Assembly (NCBI RefSeq): GCF_000696095.1
Contig: NZ_BAYX01000009.1
Span: forward strand, 248,001 to 312,000
Direction: 5' to 3'
From: Rhizobium rhizogenes NBRC 13257
GTDB lineage: Bacteria; Pseudomonadota; Alphaproteobacteria; Rhizobiales; Rhizobiaceae
DNA: 64,000 nt
Below are positions 1-11,317 of this stretch, in pieces. The notes under the pieces were generated by a model. It was not told the origin of the DNA and did not search any database. It saw only the letters and a program-made list of their open reading frames with translations. Both the position numbers and the translations under genes were made by a program. Every line of letters begins with the position of its first letter. Position 1 is the first letter of the stretch.

Positions 1-3000
1 AGGCGGGCGAAGAGGCGATCCTGTTTTCCTCTCCGGTCTCGGTCAAGCCGTTGGCAGCCGCCGAAAGCGCCAAGCGGATGATCGACGGCTTCGATGATCC
101 CGATACGCATATGGCGGTGATCGGCCGCGACGGCGACGTCATCGCTGCCTCCACCGGTTTCGAGGCCCTTGGCGTGACGCCGCACACCGCGAAAATGTTG
201 ACGACCATGGCTGGAGCGCTGCCGGAACGGCTGATCAAGCGGCCGATCCCGACCGGCCGTGGCTATCTGCCCGCCGCCGTCGGCAAGCTATCGGAAATCC
301 CCGCCCTGCACCTGCTCTTCGTCGTCGAGACCGTGCTCGGCCATCTTGATCCGACCGAAAGCCCTGACGCGCCCGCCCCGCCGGCGGCAATAACCAAGGT
401 CGAGCCGGAGGCGGAAGAAGCCCGCAACGAGCTTGAGGCCGCAGTGGTCGAGCCGACATTCGCTCCCGACACCGCCCCTGTCGCGAATGCCGCCTCTCCT
501 TCCGCAGACGTTCTCGATGCCGTGGCGGATATCGAGGAAGTTGAAGACACACCGGAAGACGACGCCGCCATCCATGAGGCGATCTCCGTACAATCCGATG
601 CCGCGAGCGAAGATCTCGGCCAACTGGCGACCATGGATGGCGCGAGCGAGGAACAGATCGACGCGGCTGCGTATGTCGACGAACTGACAGATGAAGCCGA
701 TGACATGGTTGCACCAGCCGTCGTCGAAAGTCCGGTGGAGCATGAGGAAATCAGCCCCGAGCCGGCTGCTCCCGAACACGATGCAGTCGCGGACGGCCAA
801 CCGGGAGAATTCACCTTCAAGCGCAACGGCCGCGCCACCCGTTTCGTCTGGAAGATCGATGCCGAGGGCCGCTTCAGCGAGGTTTCGCGAGAATTCGCCG
901 AAGCCGTCGGCCCGCATGCCGCCAAGGTGACCGGCACGGCCTTTACCGATGTTGCCGCACATTTCAATCTCGATCCCGATGGCAAGATCGCGGAGCTTCT
1001 CGCGCGGCGCGACACATGGTCCGGCCGGACGATCTACTGGCCGGTGGAAAACACCAGCCTGATCGTGCCGGTCGACCTCGCCGCCTTGCCGACCTATACG
1101 CGCAGCCGCGACTTCGACGGCTTCAGAGGCTTTGGCGTCGTCCGCCTTTCCGACGCCATCGAAGATCCGATGAAGCTCGGATTGACGCTGGGCGCGGAGG
1201 AAGATCAGTCCGCTCGGACGCCGGACGCTACGGAAGAACCAGCGGCGACCGAGACGGATGCGACGGATCCGGCAATTACCGAGGAAACGTTGCAGTCCGC
1301 AGCGGAAGAGCATATTGCCGAAGAAGAGAACACTGTTCCCGAGGCGGCGGATGAACCCGCACCCGCGAATGAAGAACCGCCGGCGCTGACGATTGCCGAG
1401 ACGCCGAACCGCCGCGAAACCGACAAGATCATTCAGCTCCACGAGCGCCGTTCGGCGATGCCGGGCGGCCTGTCGCTGAGCGAACAGGCAGCCTTCCGCG
1501 AGATCGCCCGCCAGCTCGAACCTTTCGGCAAGCGCACCGAGACGCCCGAAGAGGGCACGCAGACCGAAGAAGATGCCGATACCTCTCCGAAGCCGAATGT
1601 GGCGGACGAGATCCTGTCTGGGACAACTGAAGACCAGCCGCAGGACAAAATCGCGCCAGAGACCGACGCCGTCGCGCATTCCGAACCGGTGCCCCTGGTT
1701 GAAACCGAAAAGCCGGCGGAAGAAGCTGCTCCCGACGCAGAAGCACCCAAGCCGGAAGAACATCTCGATCCGCTGGGCGTCTTGAACACCGCCATTCCGT
1801 CGCGCGTGAAAATGCGCAATGGCCTGTCGGATGAGATCGTCGATCAACTGCCGCTCGCCATCCTCATTCATGCCGGCGACCGCTTGATCCATGGCAATCC
1901 GGAATTCCTGCGGCTGACGGGCTATGAGAGCCTTGCGGACCTCGACCATGTCGGCGGCCTCGATGCGCTATTGCAGCGCCATGATCTCGAAGGCAAGACC
2001 GAGCAGCCGGGCACGATGATGGTGGTGCGCGCCGACGACACGCTGGTGCCGGTCACCGCACGGCTGCAGTCGATCCGCTGGGAAGACGGTACGGCCTTGA
2101 TGCTGGCGCTGATGCCGCTCGAGAAGAGTGAAGCCGCATCGTCCGAGCCCGTGCCCGAAGAAGCGCGGCCGGAGCGCATGATCGAAAAGCTTGCCAAACT
2201 TCAGGTCGAAATCGAGGAACTGCAGTCGACGCTGGAAACGGCGACGGACGGCGTCGTCATCATCGGCCAGGATGGCGACATCCGCTCGATGAACCGCTCG
2301 GCAAGCGCCCTCTTCAACTTTGACGACCAGGAAACCCGCGGCAAACCCTTCGTCATGCTGTTTGCGCATGAGAGCCAGAAGGCCGTGCTCGACTACCTCA
2401 GCGGGCTCTCAGGCCATGGCGTGGCAAGCGTGCTGAACGATGGCCGCGAAGTCATGGGCCGTGAAGCATCGGGCGGCTTCGTGCCGCTGTTCATGACCAT
2501 GGGGCGACTGAATTCCTCCAACGGCTATTGCGCCGTCATCCGCGACATCACGCAATGGAAGCGCACCGAGGAAGAACTGCGCAACGCCAAGCGCGCGGCC
2601 GAAACCGCCAATGCCCACAAGACGGATTTTCTTGCCCGTGTCAGCCATGAAATCCGCACGCCGCTCAACGCCATCATCGGCTTTTCCGACATGATGGCCG
2701 GCGAGCGTTTCGGGCCGATAGGTCATTCCCGCTATATCGAATATGCGACCGACATCGGCCGCTCCGGCCGGCATGTGCTCGATATCGTCAACGATCTCCT
2801 GGATATTTCCAAGATCGAAGCCGGTGAGATGGACCTGGAATTTGCCTCCGTCGGCCTCAACGAGGCAATCGCCGAGGCCGTGTCGCTGGTGCAGCCGCAG
2901 GCCAACAGCCAGCGCGTCATCATTCGCACCGCGCTGTCGCAAGCCGTGCCGAATGTGGTGGCCGACCTGCGCTCGATCAAGCAGATCGCGCTGAATATCC

Positions 3001-3317
3001 TGTCGAACGCCATCCGCTTCACGCCGTCCGGCGGCCAGATCGTGGTTTCCACCTCCTATGAGGGCAACGGCAGCGTGGTGATGCGTATCCGCGACACCGG
3101 CGTCGGCATGACGCGCTCGGAGCTGGAACAGGCAATGAAGCCTTTCCGCCAGGTCTCGACCAACTCCCGCAAACGCGGCGATGGCACCGGCCTCGGCCTG
3201 CCGCTGACCAAAGCCATGGTCGATGCCAACCGCGCGACCTTCGCGATCAATTCCTCGCCGAACGAGGGGACGCTGGTGGAAGTCACCTTCCCGTCCCCCC
3301 GCGTGCTGGCGAATTGA
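1..3317 (+). CDS. PAS-domain sensor histidine kinase, PdhS/DivJ-like (5' partial)
   Basis: The reading frame is open to the left edge, so the true start lies outside the window; about 1,100 residues are visible. Counting from the TTG at 51, residues 264-365 look PAS-like, a PAS domain covers about 590-690 and another about 723-845. The phospho-acceptor His is residue 866 in HEIRTPLN. The HATPase domain follows with DTGVGM and GDGTGLGLPL. Two long Glu/Ala/Pro-rich acidic stretches (about 105-255 and 375-590) separate the domains. The kinase core resembles the PdhS/PleC/DivJ family, which controls the phosphorylation of DivK and asymmetric division in alpha-proteobacteria; that role is inferred. 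No transmembrane segment is visible, so it is probably cytoplasmic. Which PdhS paralogue it is cannot be told. Confidence 0.85.
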   Translation, partial: AGEEAILFSSPVSVKPLAAAESAKRMIDGFDDPDTHMAVIGRDGDVIAASTGFEALGVTPHTAKMLTTMAGALPERLIKRPIPTGRGYLPAAVGKLSEIPALHLLFVVETVLGHLDPTESPDAPAPPAAITKVEPEAEEARNELEAAVVEPTFAPDTAPVANAASPSADVLDAVADIEEVEDTPEDDAAIHEAISVQSDAASEDLGQLATMDGASEEQIDAAAYVDELTDEADDMVAPAVVESPVEHEEISPEPAAPEHDAVADGQPGEFTFKRNGRATRFVWKIDAEGRFSEVSREFAEAVGPHAAKVTGTAFTDVAAHFNLDPDGKIAELLARRDTWSGRTIYWPVENTSLIVPVDLAALPTYTRSRDFDGFRGFGVVRLSDAIEDPMKLGLTLGAEEDQSARTPDATEEPAATETDATDPAITEETLQSAAEEHIAEEENTVPEAADEPAPANEEPPALTIAETPNRRETDKIIQLHERRSAMPGGLSLSEQAAFREIARQLEPFGKRTETPEEGTQTEEDADTSPKPNVADEILSGTTEDQPQDKIAPETDAVAHSEPVPLVETEKPAEEAAPDAEAPKPEEHLDPLGVLNTAIPSRVKMRNGLSDEIVDQLPLAILIHAGDRLIHGNPEFLRLTGYESLADLDHVGGLDALLQRHDLEGKTEQPGTMMVVRADDTLVPVTARLQSIRWEDGTALMLALMPLEKSEAASSEPVPEEARPERMIEKLAKLQVEIEELQSTLETATDGVVIIGQDGDIRSMNRSASALFNFDDQETRGKPFVMLFAHESQKAVLDYLSGLSGHGVASVLNDGREVMGREASGGFVPLFMTMGRLNSSNGYCAVIRDITQWKRTEEELRNAKRAAETANAHKTDFLARVSHEIRTPLNAIIGFSDMMAGERFGPIGHSRYIEYATDIGRSGRHVLDIVNDLLDISKIEAGEMDLEFASVGLNEAIAEAVSLVQPQANSQRVIIRTALSQAVPNVVADLRSIKQIALNILSNAIRFTPSGGQIVVSTSYEGNGSVVMRIRDTGVGMTRSELEQAMKPFRQVSTNSRKRGDGTGLGLPLTKAMVDANRATFAINSSPNEGTLVEVTFPSPRVLAN

Positions 3318-3499
3318 TTTTTGATCTGTGAAATTAGCTGACGGCTGCTGCAATACGACCAACGGCAATTTTCTGCCCGAAGCGGACACGTCGACAATTC
3401 AGGCGCGCAAAATAGCTTGGTTGGGCTGGAGAAAGACGGCTTGCCTCTTATTTCATTTCAGGAGGGAATGGGACACAGGAGCAAAAGGAGGATTACCCA

Positions 3500-3973
3500 A
3501 TGGCAAAGAACACGATCTGCGTATGGTATGACAAAGACGCCGAGGCCGCCGCCCACTTCTACGCCAAGACCTTTCCCGACAGCGCAGTGGGCGCCGTCAT
3601 TCGTGCACCTGGAAACTATCCCGAGGGCAAGCAGGGAGACGTGCTGGTTGTTGAATTCACCGTTGCGGGCATTGCTTGCATAGGCCTCAATGGCGGTCCC
3701 GCAATCAAGCACAGCGAAGCTTTCTCATTTCAAATCGCAACTGACGACCAGGAAGAGACGGACCGCTACTGGAACGCCATTGTGGGCAATGGCGGCCGGG
3801 AAAAGGCTTGTGGCTGGTGCGAGGACAAATGGGGCATCTCCTGGCAGATCACACCGCGCGTGATGACCGAAGCGCTGGCGGCAGGCGGTGATCAAGCAAA
3901 ACGAGCTTTCGATGCGATGCTAACCATGAAGAAAATCGACGTCGGGGCGATCGAAGCCGCTCGGCGTGGCTGA
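3500..3973 (+). CDS. VOC-superfamily (PhnB-like) protein
   Basis: A 157-residue protein of the PhnB / '3-demethylubiquinone-9 3-methyltransferase' branch of the glyoxalase (VOC) fold. The N-terminus has the family pattern WYDKDAEAAAHFYAKTFPDS, and the WGISWQITPR stretch is typical of the C-terminal half. Many members are annotated as methyltransferases without proof; the substrate here is unknown. The ATG at 3500 is supported by an AGGAGG at 3486-3491. It stands alone between the kinase and a repeat pair. Confidence 0.85.
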   Translation: MAKNTICVWYDKDAEAAAHFYAKTFPDSAVGAVIRAPGNYPEGKQGDVLVVEFTVAGIACIGLNGGPAIKHSEAFSFQIATDDQEETDRYWNAIVGNGGREKACGWCEDKWGISWQITPRVMTEALAAGGDQAKRAFDAMLTMKKIDVGAIEAARRG

Positions 3974-3996
3974 GGCAAATGCCGATTGAGCCCGCG

Positions 3997-4188
3997 TCAC
4001 CCCCCTCTGTCAGCTACGCTGACATCTCCCCCACGAGGGGGGAGATTGGGAACGCGTGGCACACTCTCTCACAAAACAAATATCGCATCTGCTGGGACTG
4101 AACCTATTGCTCTCGCAAGAGCCTCGGCAGGCTCCCAACGATCTCCCCCCTTGTGGGGGAGATGTCACGAAGTGGCAGAGGGGGTGCT
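3997..4188. repeat. Inverted pair of RIME-like mosaic palindromic repeats
   Basis: Two copies of a roughly 52-base motif face each other, at about 3997-4050 and 4131-4188. Each copy contains an ATCTCCCCC/GGGGGAGAT hairpin. The left copy also has GTCAGC-TAC-GCTGAC. The arms are similar but not identical, with single-base differences and one short indel. The pair resembles the palindromic intergenic mosaic elements (RIME type) scattered in rhizobial genomes; that family assignment is from memory. It fills most of the gap between the VOC gene and the helicase gene and lies 3' of both, so it may also act as a transcription end. Confidence 0.7.
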
Positions 4189-4217
4189 GCACTCTCAGCG
4201 AGCTCAGCAGTTCGAGA

Positions 4218-6128
4218 CTATTCGCCGCGAGCTTTCTCAGCCTTGCGCTTGGCCCGCGAATTCGGCTTGCCGGCCGGCGAACCCGCATCGCTCTTGGCGA
4301 AGTTCGGCTTGCCCGGCTTCTTCGCCCAGGGCTTCTTGTCGGAAGCGCCCTCGCCTGCCTGTGCCCGTTCCGGCTTACGGTCGGATTTCCATTTCGGCTT
4401 GCTGTCGTCGTATGGGCGAGCGCTCTTCTCGGCGAAGGGCTTTTTGCCGTAGCCTCCCTCGCGCTTGGCCTGCGAAAAATCAGGGATGCCGTCGAGCGGC
4501 TTGACGCGGATGCCGCGCTCCAGGGTCTTGTCCGGACCGATGGCTGCCAGGAAGCGTTCGGCGCCTTCGGCGGAGAACTCGACGAAGGTTTCTTCCGGCT
4601 GCATCTTGATCGCGCCGATGTCGCGCTTGGTGAGGTTGCCGTTGCGGCAGAGCATCGGGATCAGCCAGCGCGGCTCGGCATTCTGCTTGCGGCCGACCGA
4701 GAGCGATACCCAGACACCATCGGTGAAATCGTTGCGGCCAGCGCCGGCGGGCGCTTCGTCATACCGCGTGACCGGAAAATCGTCGCGGCGAGGCTTCTTG
4801 CGCTCGCCTTCGGCCGGTACATCCTGCAGGTCTTCCGGCGCGGAATGACCGGCGCGGTATTGACGCAGGAAAGCGGCGGCGACCTGTTCGGCGCCATGGC
4901 TCTGCAACAGCTGCTGAACCAGCGACTGTTCGTCCTCACCCAGCGGCGCGGAGAAGATCGGATCGGCGAGAAAACGCTCGTCGTCACGCTGGCTGACCTC
5001 ATCGGCCGATGGCGGCTTTGCCCAGGTGGCGCGAATGCGGGCGGCTTCCAGCAGGCGTTCCGTGCGGCGACGGCCGCTGAGCGGCACGATCAGGGCGCTG
5101 ACGCCCTTGCGACCAGCACGACCGGTGCGGCCGCTGCGATGCAGCAGCGTTTCCGGATTGGTCGGTATGTCAGCGTGGATCACCAGATCGAGGCCCGGCA
5201 AGTCGATGCCGCGAGCGGCGACGTCGGTGGCGATGCAGACGCGGGCGCGACCATCGCGCATGGCCTGGAGCGCATGCGTGCGCTCGCTCTGGCTGAGCTC
5301 GCCGGAGAGCGCAACGACGGAGAAGCCGCGATTGTTGAAGCGCGCCGTGAGATGGTTGACCGCTGCACGCGTCGAGCAGAAGACAATCGCATTCTGCGCT
5401 TCGTAGTAGCGCAGGACGTTGATGATGGCGTTTTCCCGATCGCTCGGCACGACCATCAGCGCACGATAGTCGATATCGACATGTTGCTTGGCTTCTGTGG
5501 CGCTGGCAATGCGGACAGCATCCCGCTGGTAGTTTTCGGCAAGCTTGGCGATCGAACGCGGCACGGTCGCCGAGAACATCAGCGTCCGCCGTTCGGTAGG
5601 CGATGTCTCGAGGATGAATTCTAGGTCCTCGCGGAAGCCGAGATCAAGCATCTCGTCAGCCTCGTCCAGCACGACGGCCTTCAACTTGGAAATATCGAGC
5701 GAGTTGCGGCGGATATGGTCGCAAAGACGGCCGGGCGTACCGACGACGATGTGCGCGCCGCGCTCCAACGCCCGTTTCTCGGTTCGCATGTCCATGCCGC
5801 CGACGCAGGAGACGATGGTGGCGCCGGTCAGCTCATAGAGCCATTCCAGTTCGCGCTGGACCTGCAGTGCGAGTTCGCGGGTCGGCGCGATCGCCAGCGC
5901 CAGCGGCGTGCCGGCGCGGCCGAAGCGTTCGGCGCCGTCCAAAAGGGTCGGGGCCAGCGCCAGGCCAAAGGCAACCGTCTTGCCGGAGCCGGTCTGGGCC
6001 GAAACCAACGCGTCCTTGCCAGCAAGGTCGGGATCGAGCATCGACTTTTGTACCGGCGTCAGCGTTTCGTAACCACGCTTTGCCAAAGCCTGGGCAATCG
6101 CAGGAACGATGCCTTCGAATTCGGTCAT
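4218..6128 (-). CDS. DEAD-box ATP-dependent RNA helicase with DbpA-like C-terminal domain
   Basis: A 636-residue helicase carrying the motifs in order: Q motif (LTPVQ), motif I AQTGSGKT, Ia PTRELALQ, Ib TPGRL, II DEAD, III SAT, then ATDVAARGID and HRSGRTGRAG in the second RecA domain. A DbpA-type RNA-binding module follows (IGAIKMQPEETFVEF region), and then a Lys/Pro-rich tail. Such proteins remodel rRNA or mRNA duplexes, in ribosome assembly or cold adaptation. The start at 6128 gives the usual short N-terminus (MTEFEGI); the frame extends 35 codons upstream but that extension does not look like family sequence. Confidence 0.92.
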   Translation of the reverse strand: MTEFEGIVPAIAQALAKRGYETLTPVQKSMLDPDLAGKDALVSAQTGSGKTVAFGLALAPTLLDGAERFGRAGTPLALAIAPTRELALQVQRELEWLYELTGATIVSCVGGMDMRTEKRALERGAHIVVGTPGRLCDHIRRNSLDISKLKAVVLDEADEMLDLGFREDLEFILETSPTERRTLMFSATVPRSIAKLAENYQRDAVRIASATEAKQHVDIDYRALMVVPSDRENAIINVLRYYEAQNAIVFCSTRAAVNHLTARFNNRGFSVVALSGELSQSERTHALQAMRDGRARVCIATDVAARGIDLPGLDLVIHADIPTNPETLLHRSGRTGRAGRKGVSALIVPLSGRRRTERLLEAARIRATWAKPPSADEVSQRDDERFLADPIFSAPLGEDEQSLVQQLLQSHGAEQVAAAFLRQYRAGHSAPEDLQDVPAEGERKKPRRDDFPVTRYDEAPAGAGRNDFTDGVWVSLSVGRKQNAEPRWLIPMLCRNGNLTKRDIGAIKMQPEETFVEFSAEGAERFLAAIGPDKTLERGIRVKPLDGIPDFSQAKREGGYGKKPFAEKSARPYDDSKPKWKSDRKPERAQAGEGASDKKPWAKKPGKPNFAKSDAGSPAGKPNSRAKRKAEKARGE

Positions 6129-6273
6129 GTCTTGTCTTTCGGAATTCTTCACGCGCCAGGAGGCACGGATCATCGTGGCCCGCACGTCGCAGGCCTCTTC
6201 TTCAAGCGTGCACATACTTGGTCGGCGCGGCAATGTACAGAGCGGGCGCGTATTTGTGCAGCGCGAACGAAAA

Positions 6274-6298
6274 AAAGGCAGCGAATCGTGCTGCCTTT
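6274..6298 (-). terminator. Rho-independent terminator
   Basis: Perfect 9-bp stem AAAGGCAGC / GCTGCCTTT with a 7-base loop, followed on the reverse strand by a T-run. It lies about 180 bases past the stop of the acetoacetyl-CoA synthetase gene. Confidence 0.8.
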
Positions 6299-6480
6299 GG
6301 AGTTGATGCTGCCTAACGAAAGCTCGAGTCGATCAACGTCATGTTACGGGAGCCTCACGGCTCCAAGCCGCTCCGAGTTCATGCGAGCGGCCCCAAGTTG
6401 GATTTACCTTTGACCAACCTCTCTTAACGCCGGGTTACCATTCCGAGGTGATCGTTCGCCCGTGAGTTTTAGGGGAGCGA
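6274..6480 (-). ncRNA. Candidate small RNA or structured 3' UTR
   Basis: Read on the reverse strand, the segment shows a 7-bp stem at 6367-6391, a 6-bp stem with a GUGA tetraloop at 6349-6364, and a 9-bp perfect stem at 6274-6298 followed by a run of seven Ts. It starts just after the stop codon of the acetoacetyl-CoA synthetase gene, so it may be either an independent small RNA or that gene's 3' UTR. It does not resemble 6S, tmRNA, SRP or RNase P RNA as I know them. No promoter was assigned; the 5' end is arbitrary. Confidence 0.4.
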
Positions 6481-8433
<1,953 letters not shown>

Positions 8434-8597
8434 ATGATCTCCCCCTACTTTCGGCTTATATACCATGCTGCAGCGCATTATAAAGTCACAGAGTCGCCGG
8501 TCCTCCCGCTGTACAACGTTTGCATCCGCCGATCATTTCCTATATCCGGCAAACACAGGCATATCAGCGCTATGAGTATGAAAGTCTCCGTGAGATC

Positions 8598-10493
8598 ATG
8601 AGCACGTCGAGGAATAGGAAGTGGCGATTGACGATGCGATCGGCCTCGCGCTGGCTGCCGACTGTCGCGCGCACCTCCGGCATCGTGCTCTTGACCATCC
8701 TCATCGTCTTCGCCGTCTTCAGGGCGACCGCCCCGTTCCTGATCTCCAGCGGGCTGGTGCGCTCCGGCATTGAGAAAGCGCTGTCGGACTGGACCGGATA
8801 TCGCGCCCAGATCGAGGGTGACCCGACCCTGGAATTCTGGCCGACGCCGCGCGTGACGCTCAATCAGGTCAACATCCGCGAGCCGACGAAGAACGGCAAG
8901 GTGCTCGGCCATATCGACAGCCTCTCGGCGGACTTCTCGCTGTTTGCAGCGCTGCGTGGACGCGCGCATTTCCACGAGTTCCATTTCCTGCGGCCGACGA
9001 TCTACATCCGCCGCGACGAGGCCGGCCTGATCGACTGGACGAACGAAGGACTGCTGTCCAAGGCGATCGAGCGGGTGGAAACATCCGCCAACCAGGGCAT
9101 GCCGATGCAGCGGGAGCAGGATGCGGATATCGGCACCCTGACCATCGAGGACGGCAGTGTCGAAATGACCGATGAGCGCACCGGCAACATCTACAAGATG
9201 AACGGCATTAATGCGGACATTACCTGGCCACGGCTGTCGCGGCCGATGACGGCCGTCATCCTGGCGCGGCTCAACGGCCAGGACGTCAAGATTGATTTTA
9301 ACTCCACCCAGCCGCTGCTGCTGTTTGCCGGCAAGAGCGTGGATGCAAGGACGAGCTTCTCCTCGCCGCTGATCAGCTGGACCTATTCCGGCGTCAGCAG
9401 TATCTCCGAATTCTCGACGCTCGCCGGAAATCTGGATCTGAGCGTGCCGAACGTGCCGTCATTCCTTGCCTGGAGCGGGGAGCATCTGCCGGTTGCCAAT
9501 ACGCTGCAGAACGTCTCGCTCAACGCCGATATCGTCGCGATCCAGAATGGCCTGCGTTTCAACAATCTGAACTTTAAGGTCAATGATTCCGCCGCGTCCG
9601 GCGTCATGGACCTCAACTACACGGCAGCCGGCAAGCCAAAGATTTCCGGCACGCTTGCCTTCGACCAGATGAACCTCAATCCGTTCCTGACGGCATTCTC
9701 CATGCGGCTGGCGGCCGATACCGCCATCGACGCGCTGCTCAACGGCAACCCGTTGCAGCGCCTCGACCTGGATATGCGGCTCTCGTCGAACAAGGCCTGG
9801 CTCGGTCCCTTCCAGTTCGACAATATCGGCGCCAGCCTGCTGGTGGCCGGTGGCAAGGCGAAATTCGACATCGGCGACAGTGGCTTCGAGGGCGGGGATT
9901 TGACCGCGCATCTGGAGGTCACGCAAGGCGACTTCGATGGTGGCGGCAAATTGCAGATATCCATCCGCAACGCCGATTTCGGCGGGCTTTTCTCTCGTCT
10001 CAAGCTCGTTGGTCCGCTGCCGATGACAACGGGATCGTTGGATCTCGCGCTCAGCACGTCGAAGCCGATCTGGGCCGCCAATCTCGGTGATGTCGCCGGC
10101 AAGATGAGTTTTTCCGCGCAAGCGGGCTCCTTCCGGCAATTCAACATCTCCGCCTTCCGCGCGCTTGCCGCCGACAAGACTTTCTTCCGGATGAGTGATG
10201 TTGCCGACACAGCCTTCGATTTCGACAGCCTCAATGTCGATGCAAGCTTCGCCAAGGGATCGGCCGAGGTTCACAGCGCCAAGATCACAGGGCGCAACGA
10301 GACGGTGACGCTGAACGGCGTCGTTCCCTTCCGCAGCAACGGGCTGGCGCTTTCAGGCGCCATAGAGGCGAGCAGCCCCGCCGACACGTCGGACCTGCCG
10401 ATGCTGCCCTTCTTCATCGGCGGCACCTGGCCGGACCCGGTGATCTCGCCTGTGACGACACTGCTGCAGAAGCCCGACCAGCCGCAGCAATAG
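8598..10493 (+). CDS. AsmA-family envelope protein
   Basis: About 631 residues with one N-terminal membrane segment (SGIVLLTILIVFAVF) followed by a long, mostly beta-strand region of the AsmA/YhjG type, including the GNPLQRLDLDMRLSS stretch. AsmA-like proteins are anchored in the inner membrane, reach into the periplasm and are thought to help lipid transfer or outer-membrane homeostasis. The start is uncertain: ATG at 8598 is used; ATG at 8634 would still keep the membrane segment, and neither has a strong ribosome site. It is divergent from the acetoacetyl-CoA synthetase gene and convergent with potI, 5 bp away. Confidence 0.8.
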   Translation: MSTSRNRKWRLTMRSASRWLPTVARTSGIVLLTILIVFAVFRATAPFLISSGLVRSGIEKALSDWTGYRAQIEGDPTLEFWPTPRVTLNQVNIREPTKNGKVLGHIDSLSADFSLFAALRGRAHFHEFHFLRPTIYIRRDEAGLIDWTNEGLLSKAIERVETSANQGMPMQREQDADIGTLTIEDGSVEMTDERTGNIYKMNGINADITWPRLSRPMTAVILARLNGQDVKIDFNSTQPLLLFAGKSVDARTSFSSPLISWTYSGVSSISEFSTLAGNLDLSVPNVPSFLAWSGEHLPVANTLQNVSLNADIVAIQNGLRFNNLNFKVNDSAASGVMDLNYTAAGKPKISGTLAFDQMNLNPFLTAFSMRLAADTAIDALLNGNPLQRLDLDMRLSSNKAWLGPFQFDNIGASLLVAGGKAKFDIGDSGFEGGDLTAHLEVTQGDFDGGGKLQISIRNADFGGLFSRLKLVGPLPMTTGSLDLALSTSKPIWAANLGDVAGKMSFSAQAGSFRQFNISAFRALAADKTFFRMSDVADTAFDFDSLNVDASFAKGSAEVHSAKITGRNETVTLNGVVPFRSNGLALSGAIEASSPADTSDLPMLPFFIGGTWPDPVISPVTTLLQKPDQPQQ

Positions 10494-10498
10494 AGCCC

Positions 10499-11314
10499 TC
10501 AGCCAGCCGCCGCAGCGTGCTCGTCCCTCTGCCGCTGCACCTCACGGCGCTTGGTGGCGATGGAAGCGCAGATGACGCCGATGGCGACGACGCCGACCAG
10601 GATGCTGCAGATCGCATTGATTTCCGGCGTCACACCGCGTTTCACCTGACCGTAGATCAGCATCGGCAACGTGTTGGCGCCGGCGCCCGAGGCAAAGGTA
10701 GCGATCACCAGATCGTCCAGCGACAGCGTCAACGACAGCACCCAGCCGGAGAACACAGCCGGCGCGATGATCGGCAAGGTGATTTCGAAGAAGGTACGCA
10801 GCGGAGGAGCCCCAAGATCCAGCGCTGCCTCCTCGATCGAGCGGTCGAAAGTCAGGAGCCTGGATTGCACGACGACGGCGACGAAACACATGGTCAGCGT
10901 CGTATGCGCCATGACGATCGTCCAGAAACCGCGATCGACGCCTGAGGCCACGAAGAGCAGCAGCAGCGACAGGCCGGTGATCACGTCAGGCATGACCAGC
11001 GGCGCGTAGATCATCCCGGAAAACAGCATGCGACCGCGGAAGCGCGTGTAGCGCACCAGCGCCAGCGCCGCCAGCGTGCCAAGCACGGTGGCGACCGTCG
11101 CCGACAGGAGCGCGATACGCACCGTCAACCAGGCGGCATTCAGCATGGTATCGTTGCTGAAGAGATGCACATACCATTGCGTCGAGAAGCCGCCCCAGAC
11201 CGTGACCAGGCGCGAGCCATTGAAGGAATAGATGATCAGCAGCAGGATCGGCAAGTAGAGGAATGCTAGGCCGAGCGTGACCGAGACGATGTTGAACCGG
11301 GACCAGCGGATCAT
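10499..11314 (-). CDS. potI: Polyamine ABC transporter permease, PotI-like
   Basis: A 271-residue inner-membrane permease with about six transmembrane segments and the EAA loop (EEAALDLGAPPLRTFFEITLP) that contacts the ATPase. It is the last gene of potFGHI and follows potH with a 3-bp gap. By similarity it is one half of the channel for putrescine or a related polyamine. Confidence 0.88.
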   Translation of the reverse strand: MIRWSRFNIVSVTLGLAFLYLPILLLIIYSFNGSRLVTVWGGFSTQWYVHLFSNDTMLNAAWLTVRIALLSATVATVLGTLAALALVRYTRFRGRMLFSGMIYAPLVMPDVITGLSLLLLFVASGVDRGFWTIVMAHTTLTMCFVAVVVQSRLLTFDRSIEEAALDLGAPPLRTFFEITLPIIAPAVFSGWVLSLTLSLDDLVIATFASGAGANTLPMLIYGQVKRGVTPEINAICSILVGVVAIGVICASIATKRREVQRQRDEHAAAAG

Positions 11315-11317
11315 GGC

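Larger units (their letters stand above)
6129..6480. other. 352-bp intergenic region between helicase and acetoacetyl-CoA synthetase
   Basis: No convincing protein gene is present. The left part should hold the helicase promoter on the reverse strand. The right part (6274-6480) holds three hairpins, the last with a U-tract, described separately as a structured RNA candidate. Confidence 0.7.

Noticed and set aside
288..1949. 553-codon reverse frame
   Set aside because: Antisense to the kinase's low-complexity linkers; biased codons there leave several frames open.
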